64,000 nucleotides of DNA, taken from Winogradskyella costae (lineage in GTDB: Bacteria > Bacteroidota > Bacteroidia > Flavobacteriales > Flavobacteriaceae). The notes under the pieces are model-generated. The model saw only the letters and a list, made by a program, of their open reading frames with translations. It did not search any database and was not told where the DNA came from. This document shows, one piece after another, positions 25,777-36,024 of the stretch. The translations under genes and the position numbers were made by a program. Location: contig NZ_JABFDK010000012.1 in NCBI RefSeq assembly GCF_013403865.1, positions 18,859 to 82,858 on the forward strand. The letters are read 5' to 3'. Each line of letters begins with the position of its first letter. The first letter of the stretch is position 1.

Positions 25777-27615
25777 TTATTTAACGGCAATTGCTTTAGT
25801 TGCAAATACTTTAGTAGTTTTTTGGTAGCCACCATCAGGATAACCTATTAAGTAATTGTTTTCGTCAATTAAATTAAAAACATAGTGCGTTGTGCCTTTT
25901 GGTAAAGTTACAGAAACATTATCATCTCTAAGATTCATAGAAACAGGAAACCAAATTTCACCACGTACACCACCATTAGTTGTATAAATTAATTCTGCTT
26001 TTACCACCTTAGCTCCATTGTTTTGATATTTTAACCAAACATTTTTACCATCTATGCCATGCTCAACAACAGTAGGTATTTTAGATTTATTAGGTAACGC
26101 AGATTTACCAGTTGGATTTAAATAAGGATATCTTGCATTTAGTTTTTCTAATCGTTCTGTTAAAAGACGATTCATCTCATTTGTTTTCTCTGGCATTTTT
26201 TCTGCTAGATTTTGAGATTCTTCAATATCCACACGTTTAGAACCATTTTCGTACAATTGATATAAGGCTAAATCTGTTTTTTCTTCAGTAGCCGTATATT
26301 CACGTACAAGTTTAAAGTCTCCAATTCGTAATGTAGATTGCATAGCGCTGTTTGGAAAGTGCCACATCATCGTATTTCTTGGTTTTCCGGTTTTAGGATC
26401 TAAAACTAATTTAGCATCTGTTGGGTCTTTATCTAGTAATGTAGATAAATCAGCACCATCGAATATTTGATTTGCATCTTTTGGAGTGTTTGTCCAACTT
26501 AATATCGTAGGATAGAAATCCACACCATTTACCATAACATTAGATTCTGTATTTGCAGCAATATTTGGTCCTGTTATGATTAGTGGTACTCTTACACCAC
26601 CTTCTTTTGCATTTATCTTTCCTTTGTCTAAAGGATAGTTGTCTGTAATAATTTCTTTTGTATGTTGTTCCATACCACCATTATCTGAAGTAAAAATAAC
26701 ATAGGTATTTTCGATTAACATATGTCCTGGCCATCTTGGATCTTCTGTTTCTTCAAGATATGTAATCAGTTGACCAGTGTAATGATCTATCATTTCTACC
26801 ATGGCAGCATAATAGGCATTTTTTTGACCCTTTTCGTCCCACATATCATTCTTTTTTGGGTACTCTAAACCTAATTTCTCATAGTATTTACGCAATAAAT
26901 CTTCACTTCGTGTCTGAATAGGCGTGTGTACTAATCGAGAGCAATAGTAAAGAAAAAATGGATCTTTTTTATTTTGGTCCATAAAATCAATACCGTCTTG
27001 AGTGATATCATCAAAAGGAAAACCATCTTCGTCTAGTGTAAATGGATCTGAAGAATCCGTCGTTGCAAATCCTTTTGTACGATCGGTCATTCTTTTATGA
27101 GCGCCAAAACCATGTTTTGAGAAATCGAATCCTTGATCTTTAGGTTCAGGATAGTCTGTTACAGCAATACCAACGTGCCATTTTCCTGAATGTCCTGTTT
27201 TATAGCCATTAGATTTAAGTGATTCGGCAATCGTTACTTTAGAAATATTTAATGCACCTCTCATCCAAGGACTAATTAAGGTAGATGCATGATTAAAAGG
27301 CAATGGTGGATGTCCACCTCTTACACTAGTTCTTTCTAAACGCACTGGATGTTGGCCAGATAAGATTGCACCTCTAGACGGAGAACACGTCGTTGCAGGA
27401 GAATACGCTTGCCAGAATAAAACTCCCTCTTTAGCTAATTTGTCTATGTTTGGAGTTTCGAATGGAGAAGGCTCGTCAATATCATAGCATTTTACGTCTT
27501 GCCAACCTAAATCATCGGTTAAAATTAATACTACATTTGGCTTTTTTGGTCTTTCTTGTGCAAAACTGCTTGACATAACTAAACAAGCCATTCCTAATAG
27601 AAATACTTTTTTCAT
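25777..27615 (-). CDS. S1-family sulfatase (CSPSR active site), GWQD group
   Basis: A 612-residue exported sulfatase. Signal peptide (about 1-19, SSSFA end), metal pair Asp34-Asp35 in LTDDLGWQD, active-site Cys77 in TTCSPSRGAILSG, later metal motif TSDNGGMEQ and KGKINAKEGG, and the group's C-terminal beta domain with VVKAELIYTTNGG and KGTTHYVFNLIDENNY. It is the closest match in the window to the sulfatase at 12493 (both have the DIDEPSP segment, YPLDKGKINAKEGG and DGADLSTLL). It is last in a three-gene minus-strand group behind another sulfatase and a GH95-like enzyme, with 24 bases before it, so the three probably act on the same oligosaccharide in the periplasm. Sulfate position is unknown. 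Confidence 0.93.
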   Translation of the reverse strand: MKKVFLLGMACLVMSSSFAQERPKKPNVVLILTDDLGWQDVKCYDIDEPSPFETPNIDKLAKEGVLFWQAYSPATTCSPSRGAILSGQHPVRLERTSVRGGHPPLPFNHASTLISPWMRGALNISKVTIAESLKSNGYKTGHSGKWHVGIAVTDYPEPKDQGFDFSKHGFGAHKRMTDRTKGFATTDSSDPFTLDEDGFPFDDITQDGIDFMDQNKKDPFFLYYCSRLVHTPIQTRSEDLLRKYYEKLGLEYPKKNDMWDEKGQKNAYYAAMVEMIDHYTGQLITYLEETEDPRWPGHMLIENTYVIFTSDNGGMEQHTKEIITDNYPLDKGKINAKEGGVRVPLIITGPNIAANTESNVMVNGVDFYPTILSWTNTPKDANQIFDGADLSTLLDKDPTDAKLVLDPKTGKPRNTMMWHFPNSAMQSTLRIGDFKLVREYTATEEKTDLALYQLYENGSKRVDIEESQNLAEKMPEKTNEMNRLLTERLEKLNARYPYLNPTGKSALPNKSKIPTVVEHGIDGKNVWLKYQNNGAKVVKAELIYTTNGGVRGEIWFPVSMNLRDDNVSVTLPKGTTHYVFNLIDENNYLIGYPDGGYQKTTKVFATKAIAVK

Positions 27616-27639
27616 GATGATTATTACTTAATTGTAAAA

Positions 27640-29163
27640 CTAATTTAGTTCAGACACAAGGGTTTTACATCTTTGTCTGTACACGTTTAAAATCTCTAAA
27701 TAGTCTTTATTCCCAACCAAGTTATTCTGTTCTTTTGGGTCGTTGATAATATCAAATAATTCTTCGTAAATCGGTTGTTCATCCGTTTCAATAGATTGAT
27801 TTGGAACATATTTATTTCGGTCATTTTCTTTACTAAAAGAGCGAATGTATTTAAACTGTTTACTACGCACTCCTTCCTGTCTAGGGTAACCTTGATCTGT
27901 AAATAAGTTTTCTAAAAAGATGTCTTCTCTCCAATCTGTATTTTCACCGGCAATTAGTGGAAGCATACTTTTACCTTGATAGGATTCCGGTGTTTCTACA
28001 CCACACATTTCTAAAATAGTTGCAGGAATATCTTGACCAACCACTAATTCATCAACTACTTTGCTTTTTGTTTTATCGTTGAAAAATGGGGAATACACAA
28101 TCATTGGCACATGTACAGATTCATCATACAAAATGGTTTTTCCGCCTAATCCATGTTCGCCTAAAAACAGACCATTGTCGGAGCAAAATATAATAATGGT
28201 ATTATCCGCTTCACCAATTTCTTGTAAAAAGGCACGTAAATTCCCTACCATTAAATCGATAGCATAATTAGCGCGATCCATTTTTAGCTTTTCATTTAAT
28301 AATTTGCCTTTATTAGACGTGACATAATATTTCATTAAATCGGATGTTGCATACACTTCTTTAGGCAAACTAATATCTTGAGGATAGTCATCTGGTAATT
28401 CCATTTTATGCTTTACATCATCGTATTTTGTTTTATAATATTCTGGATCTGTGTTTTCCGATCCCATACCACCAATGCTAGACGCATGCGGAAGATTTAA
28501 ATTAATCCATGCCGAAAAGGGTTTGTTAGGATCTCTTTTCTTCAATTGATTTTTAATAGATGGGTCTGCGTTTTTATAAAAGTAATCATAGGTTTCATCT
28601 TGTGACAAATAAGCTTTGGTCGCTTCTAAGAACCCTTCTATTTGTGTTTTGTTTTTAAGGTTAGCAAACTGTTTGTGTCTTTTTGCAGGATAAAACCCCA
28701 AATGACCATTACCATAATAAGCAAAGTCAGTATCTTTATTTAAAGGTGTATTTCTTTTATCTCCAATTTTGGTATGGTGTTTTCCAATAAAAGCAGTTGA
28801 ATATCCAGCTTGTTTTAATTGCGACTGCCAACTGTCTTGATATGACTTTTCTGAAATCACATTATTAGAAACAGAGGTAAACCCAATTTTATTTTTTCGT
28901 TCCCATTGTGCTGTAAAGATATTGGCTCTACTTGGACCGCAAATAGGACTTGTAATGTAGGCGTTGTTAAAAAAGACACCTTCTTTTGCTAACTGATCGA
29001 TATTTGGTGTTTCCGCTATTGGGTCGCCTGTCATGCTCAGAGAATTATACCGTTGGTCATCTGAAAAAATAAAAATGACATTCGGTTTCTTTTGTTGTTC
29101 TTGTGCTTTGCATGCTATAAACGAAGCGCATATAAAAATGCAGTATAGAATAGATTTTTTCAT
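27640..29163 (-). CDS. S1-family sulfatase (CGPSR active site), DDQR group, lipoprotein
   Basis: A sulfatase of about 507 residues. The open frame reaches to 29226, but the ATG at 29163 gives a proper lipoprotein signal (ICASFIAC with Cys18) and starts 11 bases after the preceding gene's stop, so I use it. Metal pair Asp35-Asp36 in FSDDQRYNSL, active-site Cys75 in PICGPSRANIFTA, and later CSDNGLFLGEHG with a typical metal Asp-Asn pair. It lacks the C-terminal beta domain of the GWQD group and ends soon after NNLVGNKDYLEIL. It differs clearly from the other ten sulfatases and stands alone as a subgroup here, probably with another regiospecificity. It sits between the GH95-like enzyme and another sulfatase in one operon. 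Confidence 0.92.
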   Translation of the reverse strand: MKKSILYCIFICASFIACKAQEQQKKPNVIFIFSDDQRYNSLSMTGDPIAETPNIDQLAKEGVFFNNAYITSPICGPSRANIFTAQWERKNKIGFTSVSNNVISEKSYQDSWQSQLKQAGYSTAFIGKHHTKIGDKRNTPLNKDTDFAYYGNGHLGFYPAKRHKQFANLKNKTQIEGFLEATKAYLSQDETYDYFYKNADPSIKNQLKKRDPNKPFSAWINLNLPHASSIGGMGSENTDPEYYKTKYDDVKHKMELPDDYPQDISLPKEVYATSDLMKYYVTSNKGKLLNEKLKMDRANYAIDLMVGNLRAFLQEIGEADNTIIIFCSDNGLFLGEHGLGGKTILYDESVHVPMIVYSPFFNDKTKSKVVDELVVGQDIPATILEMCGVETPESYQGKSMLPLIAGENTDWREDIFLENLFTDQGYPRQEGVRSKQFKYIRSFSKENDRNKYVPNQSIETDEQPIYEELFDIINDPKEQNNLVGNKDYLEILNVYRQRCKTLVSELN

Positions 29164-29173
29164 GAGTTTATAT

Positions 29174-31558
29174 TTAATAAGAACTGTAGTATTTATGACC
29201 TGGTAGTCGTTTTGTTTTTTCACCATAGCCGAATAGATTTTGCTCTGCTTCCGATTTAGGTAACTCTTTTATGCTTAAATCTGTTTTGTTTATTTCTTTG
29301 GAAGTAATAATAACCGATTCATTTTGCTTTAAATCAATTTTGTAAGAACCATCTTCAGATTGATTTATAGAAACGGACTTCCCATCGATATAAAATTTAG
29401 GATTTTCAAAATCTACATGAACGACACATGCATTTCCTTTTAAACTTTTTATAGATACAAATTCGGTAACTCCTTCTACTTTTTTAGCACTGATCAAAAA
29501 GGCACCTTGTGTTCTTAAATCATGAAAAGCAACATCTTTCCATTTTTTCGGACTTGCCGGAAATACGCGTATTTTTCCGCCCCAACTTTGCAACATCATA
29601 TCGTGTAAACTTGTGGCAAAAGACAGCGGACTTTCAATAACCGGATTAATTTTTCCTTCGGAATACATCGTAGTAGACGAAATATTTTTATGCTTAATTA
29701 GAAAATCTAAATAATAATACGCTTTTTCAGCATCGCCTAAATTGGCATACATAGAAGATGCTCCAGTTGCTGTATAACCTGTAACTGGCATGGCTTTGAT
29801 TTTCTTACCACTATTAAACGTCACATCTAACCAATGGTCTAAAGACGTGCGCAGTAGTTTTTTATCTTCTTCTTTTTCTGGTGTGATTACCATCAAAGGA
29901 TAAAAGGCTAATAGATGCGAATAGTGTCTGTGCGGATTGGCAAAAGGTCTATCTTTTCCAACCATAAGACCATTTTCATCGATTTGAAAATCCACTAAAT
30001 TATCCAACAGATGTTTCCATTCTTTTTTAAGCGGGTCATTTAATTCATGCTTTTCATCAATATCAATTAGGGTTTGACAGCTCCAACGGATGAGGGCTAG
30101 CGTAAAGTTAATATCTTGACCACGACCAGGTTTGTATTCTGGCGACCAACTGTATTTAATATGAATTTTGCCGTCTTCGGCTTCTACAGGATTGTCTTTT
30201 ATATAATTTAAATAACTATTTACCGTCTTTTTTAAGATAGGAAACAATTTATCTCGCATACGAATATCATCGCCTGCAAATTGACAATGCAACCAATAAT
30301 CGTTTAACATCCATGCTAACATATCTGGCACTTTTGCTCCGTTGAAAGCGATGAGGTCTTGCGGCATTAAAGCAGCAACGGCAGCACTATTTTTCCAACT
30401 TCCAGGCACATTGTTTTCTAGGTTTTTAGCATATTTATCAATGTTGTTTGGTAGAGATTCTCCAATAGACATTCTATTGGCTGTTAAATGCGTCCAATAG
30501 ATGAGTTGCACATTTAAATCGCCCCAAACCATTGGCCAAAACGTTCGGTTATACCAAGGTCCCATTAAATCTAAAATGGGTCCGTTTCCTCTAGAAGCAG
30601 AGCCTAGTTTATACATTTGTATCCAATAGAACGATTCTTTTTCCGCATCATTGATGGTTAAAAAACTTAATGGATAATAGTCGTGCCACCATTTTTGATG
30701 GGTAGATACAAAGTTGTCTTTTTGGATAAGTACTTCTGCAGTTTCTAAATTTTCATTAACAATTTCTAGTGAGTTATGATCAGGAAAACAATGGTGTACA
30801 CTCGCTATTAATTGTTGTTTTCCGGAAGGATTACCTGTTATTTTATAACCTGTAGTAGTTTCTCCTCTATTATCATACAAGGGTTGGTAACAGAATTTGT
30901 AACCGTTTTTCTCACTGAACGTCGGTTTGGGTGCCATTTCTAAAGTTACAGCCCTCATTTTATCCCATGTACCTCCTTTTGGTCCTCCACCACTCTTTAA
31001 AACTTCGTATACAGGAGGAATAGGATCTTCAGCATGCCATGTGATTTCTACGTCTTCATCTTTTGTATCTGTTTCAAAATAAATGATATCAGTGGTGCTA
31101 TGTGTAAACCCTTTAATGTTATAACTTCCTTTAGTCGTTGTGATAGTACCTATTAATTCTGCGTCCCATAAATCTAAACGCATATCAATACCAGTAATCT
31201 TTCCTTTAGATCTCAGTTTAAAATGACCTAATGGTAAACGGCTTCGTTTAATCCAAAGCATTTCATCCGCCTTTGTTTCAGCTTCTCTATGATCGTAATA
31301 ATCATGTCTACCAATATGTAATGAGATGACATTGTCGTTTTCCTCTGGACTTTGATACAATAAAAAGCCAACATTACCATTTCCTGAATAAGGCGCGGTT
31401 TGCCATTTGTCTGGAACAAGATCCCAAAGCAGGTCGTGTTTGGATAAAAAGGATTCATAATCCACTTTAAAATCGACCTGATTATTCTGAGAAAATAAGG
31501 TGCTCGAAACAAGAATAAAAAGATAAAGAATACGTATTTCTAATTTTAATCGAAACAT
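29174..31558 (-). CDS. GH95-like enzyme (alpha-L-fucosidase/galactosidase family)
   Basis: A 794-residue exported enzyme with a signal peptide (about 1-23, ending TLFSQ). The start of the mature part has the GH95-type PYSGNGNVGFLLY and SLHIGRHDYYDHR, and the helical (alpha/alpha) barrel has WPMVWGDLNVQLIYW, YSWSPEYKPGRGQDIN and NPHRHYSHLLAFYP. In known GH95 fucosidases, which invert at alpha-1,2-fucosyl bonds, the motif before the tyrosine-tryptophan pair holds two asparagines; here it reads DLN (Asp347, Asn349), so one position differs. The family also contains alpha-L-galactosidases, so the substrate is open. It is first in a three-gene group with two sulfatases. The C-terminus (KYYSSY) runs slightly beyond the usual end. 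A GH65-related fold is the only other option I considered. Confidence 0.78.
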   Translation of the reverse strand: MFRLKLEIRILYLFILVSSTLFSQNNQVDFKVDYESFLSKHDLLWDLVPDKWQTAPYSGNGNVGFLLYQSPEENDNVISLHIGRHDYYDHREAETKADEMLWIKRSRLPLGHFKLRSKGKITGIDMRLDLWDAELIGTITTTKGSYNIKGFTHSTTDIIYFETDTKDEDVEITWHAEDPIPPVYEVLKSGGGPKGGTWDKMRAVTLEMAPKPTFSEKNGYKFCYQPLYDNRGETTTGYKITGNPSGKQQLIASVHHCFPDHNSLEIVNENLETAEVLIQKDNFVSTHQKWWHDYYPLSFLTINDAEKESFYWIQMYKLGSASRGNGPILDLMGPWYNRTFWPMVWGDLNVQLIYWTHLTANRMSIGESLPNNIDKYAKNLENNVPGSWKNSAAVAALMPQDLIAFNGAKVPDMLAWMLNDYWLHCQFAGDDIRMRDKLFPILKKTVNSYLNYIKDNPVEAEDGKIHIKYSWSPEYKPGRGQDINFTLALIRWSCQTLIDIDEKHELNDPLKKEWKHLLDNLVDFQIDENGLMVGKDRPFANPHRHYSHLLAFYPLMVITPEKEEDKKLLRTSLDHWLDVTFNSGKKIKAMPVTGYTATGASSMYANLGDAEKAYYYLDFLIKHKNISSTTMYSEGKINPVIESPLSFATSLHDMMLQSWGGKIRVFPASPKKWKDVAFHDLRTQGAFLISAKKVEGVTEFVSIKSLKGNACVVHVDFENPKFYIDGKSVSINQSEDGSYKIDLKQNESVIITSKEINKTDLSIKELPKSEAEQNLFGYGEKTKRLPGHKYYSSY

Positions 31559-31884
31559 GGACTAATATTTGTTTAGATAATGAATAACAAATATATTTTA
31601 TTAACTAAAGAAAGTTGTTCTCTAATCTTGCAATTACTTTCTTTATTTCAGCATTCAGTAAATATATAGTGCGTAAACCAAATTTTAAATATGAAATATG
31701 ACACCCTTTTGGTTACTAATCCGTATAGGAAAAAAAAATGAATTGACCCTAAGAACGTCCATGATGACGCGCGATGATTTGCTCAAGTTTAAATTGAGTA
31801 AGAAAATGGTCGATAACAGAAAACACATTGTAGCATTAATGCATAGTTTTACATTATTAATTCCAATATCCAATCCAGATCAAA
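31559..31884. other. Divergent intergenic region
   Basis: A 326-base region between the minus-strand GH95-like gene and the plus-strand sulfatase operon; it should contain promoters for both. A minus-strand TATATTTG (31588-31595) is the best promoter candidate. The short open frames here (for example 31698-31892) overlap both directions and look random. Confidence 0.5.
31588..31595 (-). promoter_or_regulatory. Candidate -7 element for the GH95/sulfatase operon
   Basis: On the minus strand this reads TATATTTG, matching TAnnTTTG, about 30 bases before the start at 31558. No exact TTTG is seen at -33. Confidence 0.35.
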
Positions 31885-33408
31885 ATGTATAAATCTATAA
31901 TTGCAATTTTTGTATTATGTTTTAGCCAACATATACGAGCACAAGAACAAGTAGATACTAGTCGTCCAAATATCATATTTATTTTTGCCGATGATATGGG
32001 AATAGGTGATGTTTCTCATACCACAGGAAAAGCGGCGACACCACACTTAGATCGTTTGGCAGAAGAAGGGATTCGTTTTACAGATGCACATACCTCATCT
32101 TCCGTTTGCACACCGTCTCGCTATTCACTTTTAACCGGTCGTTATAATTGGAGAACAAGTTTATCTAAAGGGGTCATCCATAAACCGACTGCAAAACCGT
32201 TGCTTAAAAAAGATGAAACAACCGTAGCAAGTTTGTTAAAGCAAGCAGATTATCATACGGCAATGATTGGTAAATGGCATTTAGGTATCGGTTGGGAACT
32301 GTTACCTAATTATAAGAAGGAAAAATGGCAAATAGGTGGAGGATGGAATATCGATTATACTAAACCTGCTATAACGCCAACAAGTAATGGCTTTGATTAC
32401 TTTTATGGCATTGCAGCTTCTTTAGATATGCCTCCTTATGTATATATTGAAAATGAAAAAGTGACAGAAATCCCTTCTGTTATGAATGACCCAAAGATAC
32501 GTTCTAGAAAAGGGCCTTCTGCTCCAAGTTTTAAATCAGGTGAATGTTTACAAGTTTTTGCAGAAAAATCAGTGGATTATATAAACGAGAGAGCTGAAGA
32601 AAAAGAACCGTTCTTTTTATACTTGCCATTAACCTCACCACATACGCCTATTGTTCCTAGTGAAAAATGGAGAGGAAAGTCTGAATTAGGACCTTATGGT
32701 GATTTTTTAATGGAAACAGATTGGGTTGTAGGAGAAGTTTTAAAAGCTTTGGATAAACATAATTTATCCGAAAACACCATTGTTATATTTTCTACGGACA
32801 ATGGGTGTTCGCCTGCTGCAAAAATTCCTGCTTTAAAAAAGAAAGGACACTCACCTAGTGGAAATCTAAGAGGAAATAAAGCCGATATTTACGAAGGTGG
32901 CCATCGCGTTCCTCTTATTGTTCGTTGGCCAGAAGTTATAACAGCAGGAACACAAACAGATAGATTAACATGTATGACTGACTTTATTGCTACTTGTTCT
33001 GAAATTACTGGTGTAAAATTAGATGATACATCAGGTGTCGATGCCATTTCTTTTTTACCAACGTTAAAAGATCCAAAGAAAACAAATAGAGAAGACATTA
33101 TTAGCCATAGTATTAATGGTTCTTTTTCTATCAGAAAAGGAGATTGGAAACTAGCACTTTGTCCAGGGTCTGGTGGTTGGAGTACGCCAAGAGCAGGGCA
33201 AACACCAGAAGGATCACCTAGTGTGCAGTTATTCAACCTATCAGACGATATTGCTGAGACAACAAATCTGCAGGATAAATACCCTGAAAAAGTAGAAGAA
33301 TTAACCCAACTACTTCAATCTTATGTTGACAAAGGAAGAAGTACACCTGGGGAAATTCAAAAAAATGATAGAGATGTCAATATTTATGCAGAAGATAAAG
33401 CAAAATAA
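31885..33408 (+). CDS. S1-family sulfatase (CTPSR active site), SSVCTP group
   Basis: A 507-residue exported sulfatase. Signal peptide (about 1-19, ending IRAQ), metal pair Asp36-Asp37 in FADDMGIGDV, active-site Cys75 in SSVCTPSRYSLLTGRY, later metal motif STDNGCSP, and EGGHRVPLIVRWP. The C-terminus ends with the GRSTPGEIQKNDRD segment shared with the sulfatases at 43135 and 47422, and the SSVCTP motif is shared with those and the one at 45893, so these four form a subgroup. It is the first gene of the plus-strand group that holds the two GH141-like proteins and the propeller hydrolase (38 bases to the next gene). It likely works in the periplasm on the same oligosaccharides. Sulfate position is unknown. 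Confidence 0.93.
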   Translation: MYKSIIAIFVLCFSQHIRAQEQVDTSRPNIIFIFADDMGIGDVSHTTGKAATPHLDRLAEEGIRFTDAHTSSSVCTPSRYSLLTGRYNWRTSLSKGVIHKPTAKPLLKKDETTVASLLKQADYHTAMIGKWHLGIGWELLPNYKKEKWQIGGGWNIDYTKPAITPTSNGFDYFYGIAASLDMPPYVYIENEKVTEIPSVMNDPKIRSRKGPSAPSFKSGECLQVFAEKSVDYINERAEEKEPFFLYLPLTSPHTPIVPSEKWRGKSELGPYGDFLMETDWVVGEVLKALDKHNLSENTIVIFSTDNGCSPAAKIPALKKKGHSPSGNLRGNKADIYEGGHRVPLIVRWPEVITAGTQTDRLTCMTDFIATCSEITGVKLDDTSGVDAISFLPTLKDPKKTNREDIISHSINGSFSIRKGDWKLALCPGSGGWSTPRAGQTPEGSPSVQLFNLSDDIAETTNLQDKYPEKVEELTQLLQSYVDKGRSTPGEIQKNDRDVNIYAEDKAK

Positions 33409-33446
33409 ATTACAGCTTAAATAGGAATAAAAAAATATCTAAACGA

Positions 33447-35999
33447 ATGAAAAACTTAATTACCTTATTATTATTCTTATCTATTGTACCAATGTATGCA
33501 CTAGATATCCATGTCGCTACAAATGGTTCAGATTCTAATGAAGGAACGGCATCTAAGCCTTTGTTAACTATTGAAGCTGCTCAGAAAAAATTAAGAGCTA
33601 GTGGACGTTTAGGAAAAGAACCCTGTCAAATCATCATGCATCAAGGCACTTATAGATTAAACACGCCTCTAAGGATTACGACAGAAGATAGTGGTAGTGA
33701 GCAATTCCCTGTTATGTATGCTGCAGCTAAAAATGAAGAGGTCGTTATTACTGGAGCGCAATTAATTTCCTCTAAATGGGAATTATTTAAGGATGGCATC
33801 TATAGAACTAACGTTGGTGATTTAAATGCTATAGATCAACTTTTTGTAGATCATACCAGACAACATATGGCTAGGTATCCAAATTTTAACGCTGGATTTA
33901 TACCTACAGGTGGTGATGATTCTGTACGTGGTAAAAAAGCAGGCACAGTTCCTTTTTCAGGAGCGACGCCAGACGCTTGGGATGCTAAAAAGGCCGCAGA
34001 ATGGGAAAATCCAGAAGGAGCCATCTTAAATGGAATGCACAGAGGGCTTTGGGGAAGTCAGCATTATTTTGTGACGGGTAAAAACGATAAAGGAGAATTG
34101 GTTTACGAAGGTGGTTGGCAAAACAACCGATCTGCTCCGCCTCACAAAGGGTATCGCATGATTGAAAACGTTTTTGAAGAATTAGATGTTCCGGGAGAAT
34201 GGTATCATAATACCAAGGACGGTTGGTTATATTATATGCCAGAAGCCCATGTAAATCTTGACGACACAAAAATTGAAGCCGTTCTTCAAATTAAACACCT
34301 TATTGAGATTTATGGAGAGCATAAACTACCTGTTGCAGAAATGGTTATTCACAAAAGTGGTAATGCACAAAAAGAAACCATTGTTAAAAACTACGAAACA
34401 ACTAAGGCGGTAAAACATATTCAGATTTCTGGTATTCACTTTACGGGAACAAAAAGAACCTTAAAAGAAACCATTGAGCCTTTACTCAGAAGCGATTGGT
34501 GTGTATATCGTGGAGGTGCTATTCATATACGTGGCACGGAGAATATTATTGTTGAAAATTGTTCATTCGAAGAATTGGGAGGAAACGCTGTATTTATTGA
34601 TAGTTATAATCGTCATATAGAAATTAAAAGCAACTTTTTTCAGAATAATGGTTCTACGGATGTGAACTTGGTTGGTTCCTTTGCTGCGGTTCGTGATCCT
34701 TCATTTAGTTTTCAACATCTTCCACCACCAATAGATGAAATAGACACTACAATTGGTCCAAAATCTGAAGAATATCCAGCAGATTGTATAGTTGAAAATA
34801 ATTTAATGATGCGTTGTGGTCGTTTTGAAAAGCAAGCCTCAGGAATCAATATTTCTATGTCATCAAGAATTACAATTGCCCACAATACTATTAGTCATAC
34901 ACCAAGAGCCGCCATAAATATTTGTGATGGTACTTGGGGAGGTCATATTATAGAATGGAACGATTGTTTTGAAACTGTACTAGAAACGCACGATCATGGC
35001 GCATTTAATTCTTGGGGAAGAGATCGTTTTTGGTTTAGAGCTGGCCCATCAGGACCAGATTTAATGGATGAAAATGGAAAGCCTATGATTAGTAATTATA
35101 TAGAAAAGTATCCGAATATGCCTTTATGGGATGCGTATCAAACAACTACAATTAGAAATAACAGAATGCAATGCGATCATGGTTGGGATATCGATTTAGA
35201 TGATGGTTCCACTAATTATGAAATCTATAATAATATCAGTCTTTCAGGTGGTATTAAAACACGTGAAGGCTATCATCGTAATGTTACTAATAATGTAATC
35301 TTAGGTAGAGGATACACCTGTAATGTACCATACCCTAAACCAACGCATGATATTTTTGAAAGTAACATTTTATGGGGCGGAACAGTATACAAATCTAGTA
35401 ATCCAACGCTTTGGGGAGGTATACGTAATAAAAATTTCATTCACAATCCAGATGCTAAAGACGTTGTTCCTGCTTATGGAGTACAGCAGCAAACATTAGA
35501 TGATGCAGAAAGTCTCTATGGAAATGTTCTTTTTACAGCGCCTCAACATGGCGATTTTACAGTTTCAAACAAATCAGCAGCATTACAACTTGGATTTAAA
35601 AACTTTCCAATGTCTGGTTTTGGTGTTACTTCAGATAAATTGAAGCGTTTAGCGATGAAACCTCAAATACATGCACCAAAAGAGGTAGCATCCAATGTGT
35701 ATGTGGAGCAAAAGATGAAAGGATTATTTGGAGCTAAGTTTAAAACGCTAGAAACAGAAGCCGAACTTACAGCAACGGGAATGTTTGACACCTATGGCGT
35801 TTTATTGGTTTCTGTTCCTAAGGATAGTAAATTGGCTAAAATGGGATTTAAAGTGGATGATGTCGTATTTGAATTAAATTCGGAAAAAATAGCAAATGAA
35901 CAAGATTTTATTAAAAAAATGAAGCAATTAGCGAACCATGAACATACCGTGAAAGTATGGAGACATCAAGAATCAAAAACATTTTCTTTTGAAAAATAA
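33447..35999 (+). CDS. GH141-like beta-helix glycosidase with C-terminal PDZ domain
   Basis: An 850-residue exported protein. Signal peptide (about 1-19, ending PMYA), then the HVATNGSDSNEGTASKPLLT start typical of right-handed parallel beta-helix enzymes, with NPxGxI-like helix turns such as AGFIPTGGDD, NVFEELDVPGEW, RGGAIHIRGTENIIVENCSF and WDIDLDDGSTNYEIYNN. This matches GH141, which includes alpha-L-fucosidase and xylanase activities; fucosidase is favoured by context. The last about 85 residues (from about 765) form a PDZ domain with GVLLVSVPKDSKLAKMGF and GDDVVFELN-like strands (VDDVVFELNSEKI). A PDZ tail on a glycosidase is unusual. The paralogue at 37648 has one too. The next gene's start is 25 bases downstream, using the ATG at 36025. 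Confidence 0.82.
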   Translation: MKNLITLLLFLSIVPMYALDIHVATNGSDSNEGTASKPLLTIEAAQKKLRASGRLGKEPCQIIMHQGTYRLNTPLRITTEDSGSEQFPVMYAAAKNEEVVITGAQLISSKWELFKDGIYRTNVGDLNAIDQLFVDHTRQHMARYPNFNAGFIPTGGDDSVRGKKAGTVPFSGATPDAWDAKKAAEWENPEGAILNGMHRGLWGSQHYFVTGKNDKGELVYEGGWQNNRSAPPHKGYRMIENVFEELDVPGEWYHNTKDGWLYYMPEAHVNLDDTKIEAVLQIKHLIEIYGEHKLPVAEMVIHKSGNAQKETIVKNYETTKAVKHIQISGIHFTGTKRTLKETIEPLLRSDWCVYRGGAIHIRGTENIIVENCSFEELGGNAVFIDSYNRHIEIKSNFFQNNGSTDVNLVGSFAAVRDPSFSFQHLPPPIDEIDTTIGPKSEEYPADCIVENNLMMRCGRFEKQASGINISMSSRITIAHNTISHTPRAAINICDGTWGGHIIEWNDCFETVLETHDHGAFNSWGRDRFWFRAGPSGPDLMDENGKPMISNYIEKYPNMPLWDAYQTTTIRNNRMQCDHGWDIDLDDGSTNYEIYNNISLSGGIKTREGYHRNVTNNVILGRGYTCNVPYPKPTHDIFESNILWGGTVYKSSNPTLWGGIRNKNFIHNPDAKDVVPAYGVQQQTLDDAESLYGNVLFTAPQHGDFTVSNKSAALQLGFKNFPMSGFGVTSDKLKRLAMKPQIHAPKEVASNVYVEQKMKGLFGAKFKTLETEAELTATGMFDTYGVLLVSVPKDSKLAKMGFKVDDVVFELNSEKIANEQDFIKKMKQLANHEHTVKVWRHQESKTFSFEK

Positions 36000-36024
36000 A
36001 TCATATAATTCATCTAAAAAAATC

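Noticed and set aside
31698..31892. 64-codon plus-strand frame before the sulfatase at 31885
   Set aside because: A nearly equal frame exists on the other strand over the same bases, it overlaps the next start, and it has no recognisable feature; it falls in the promoter region.
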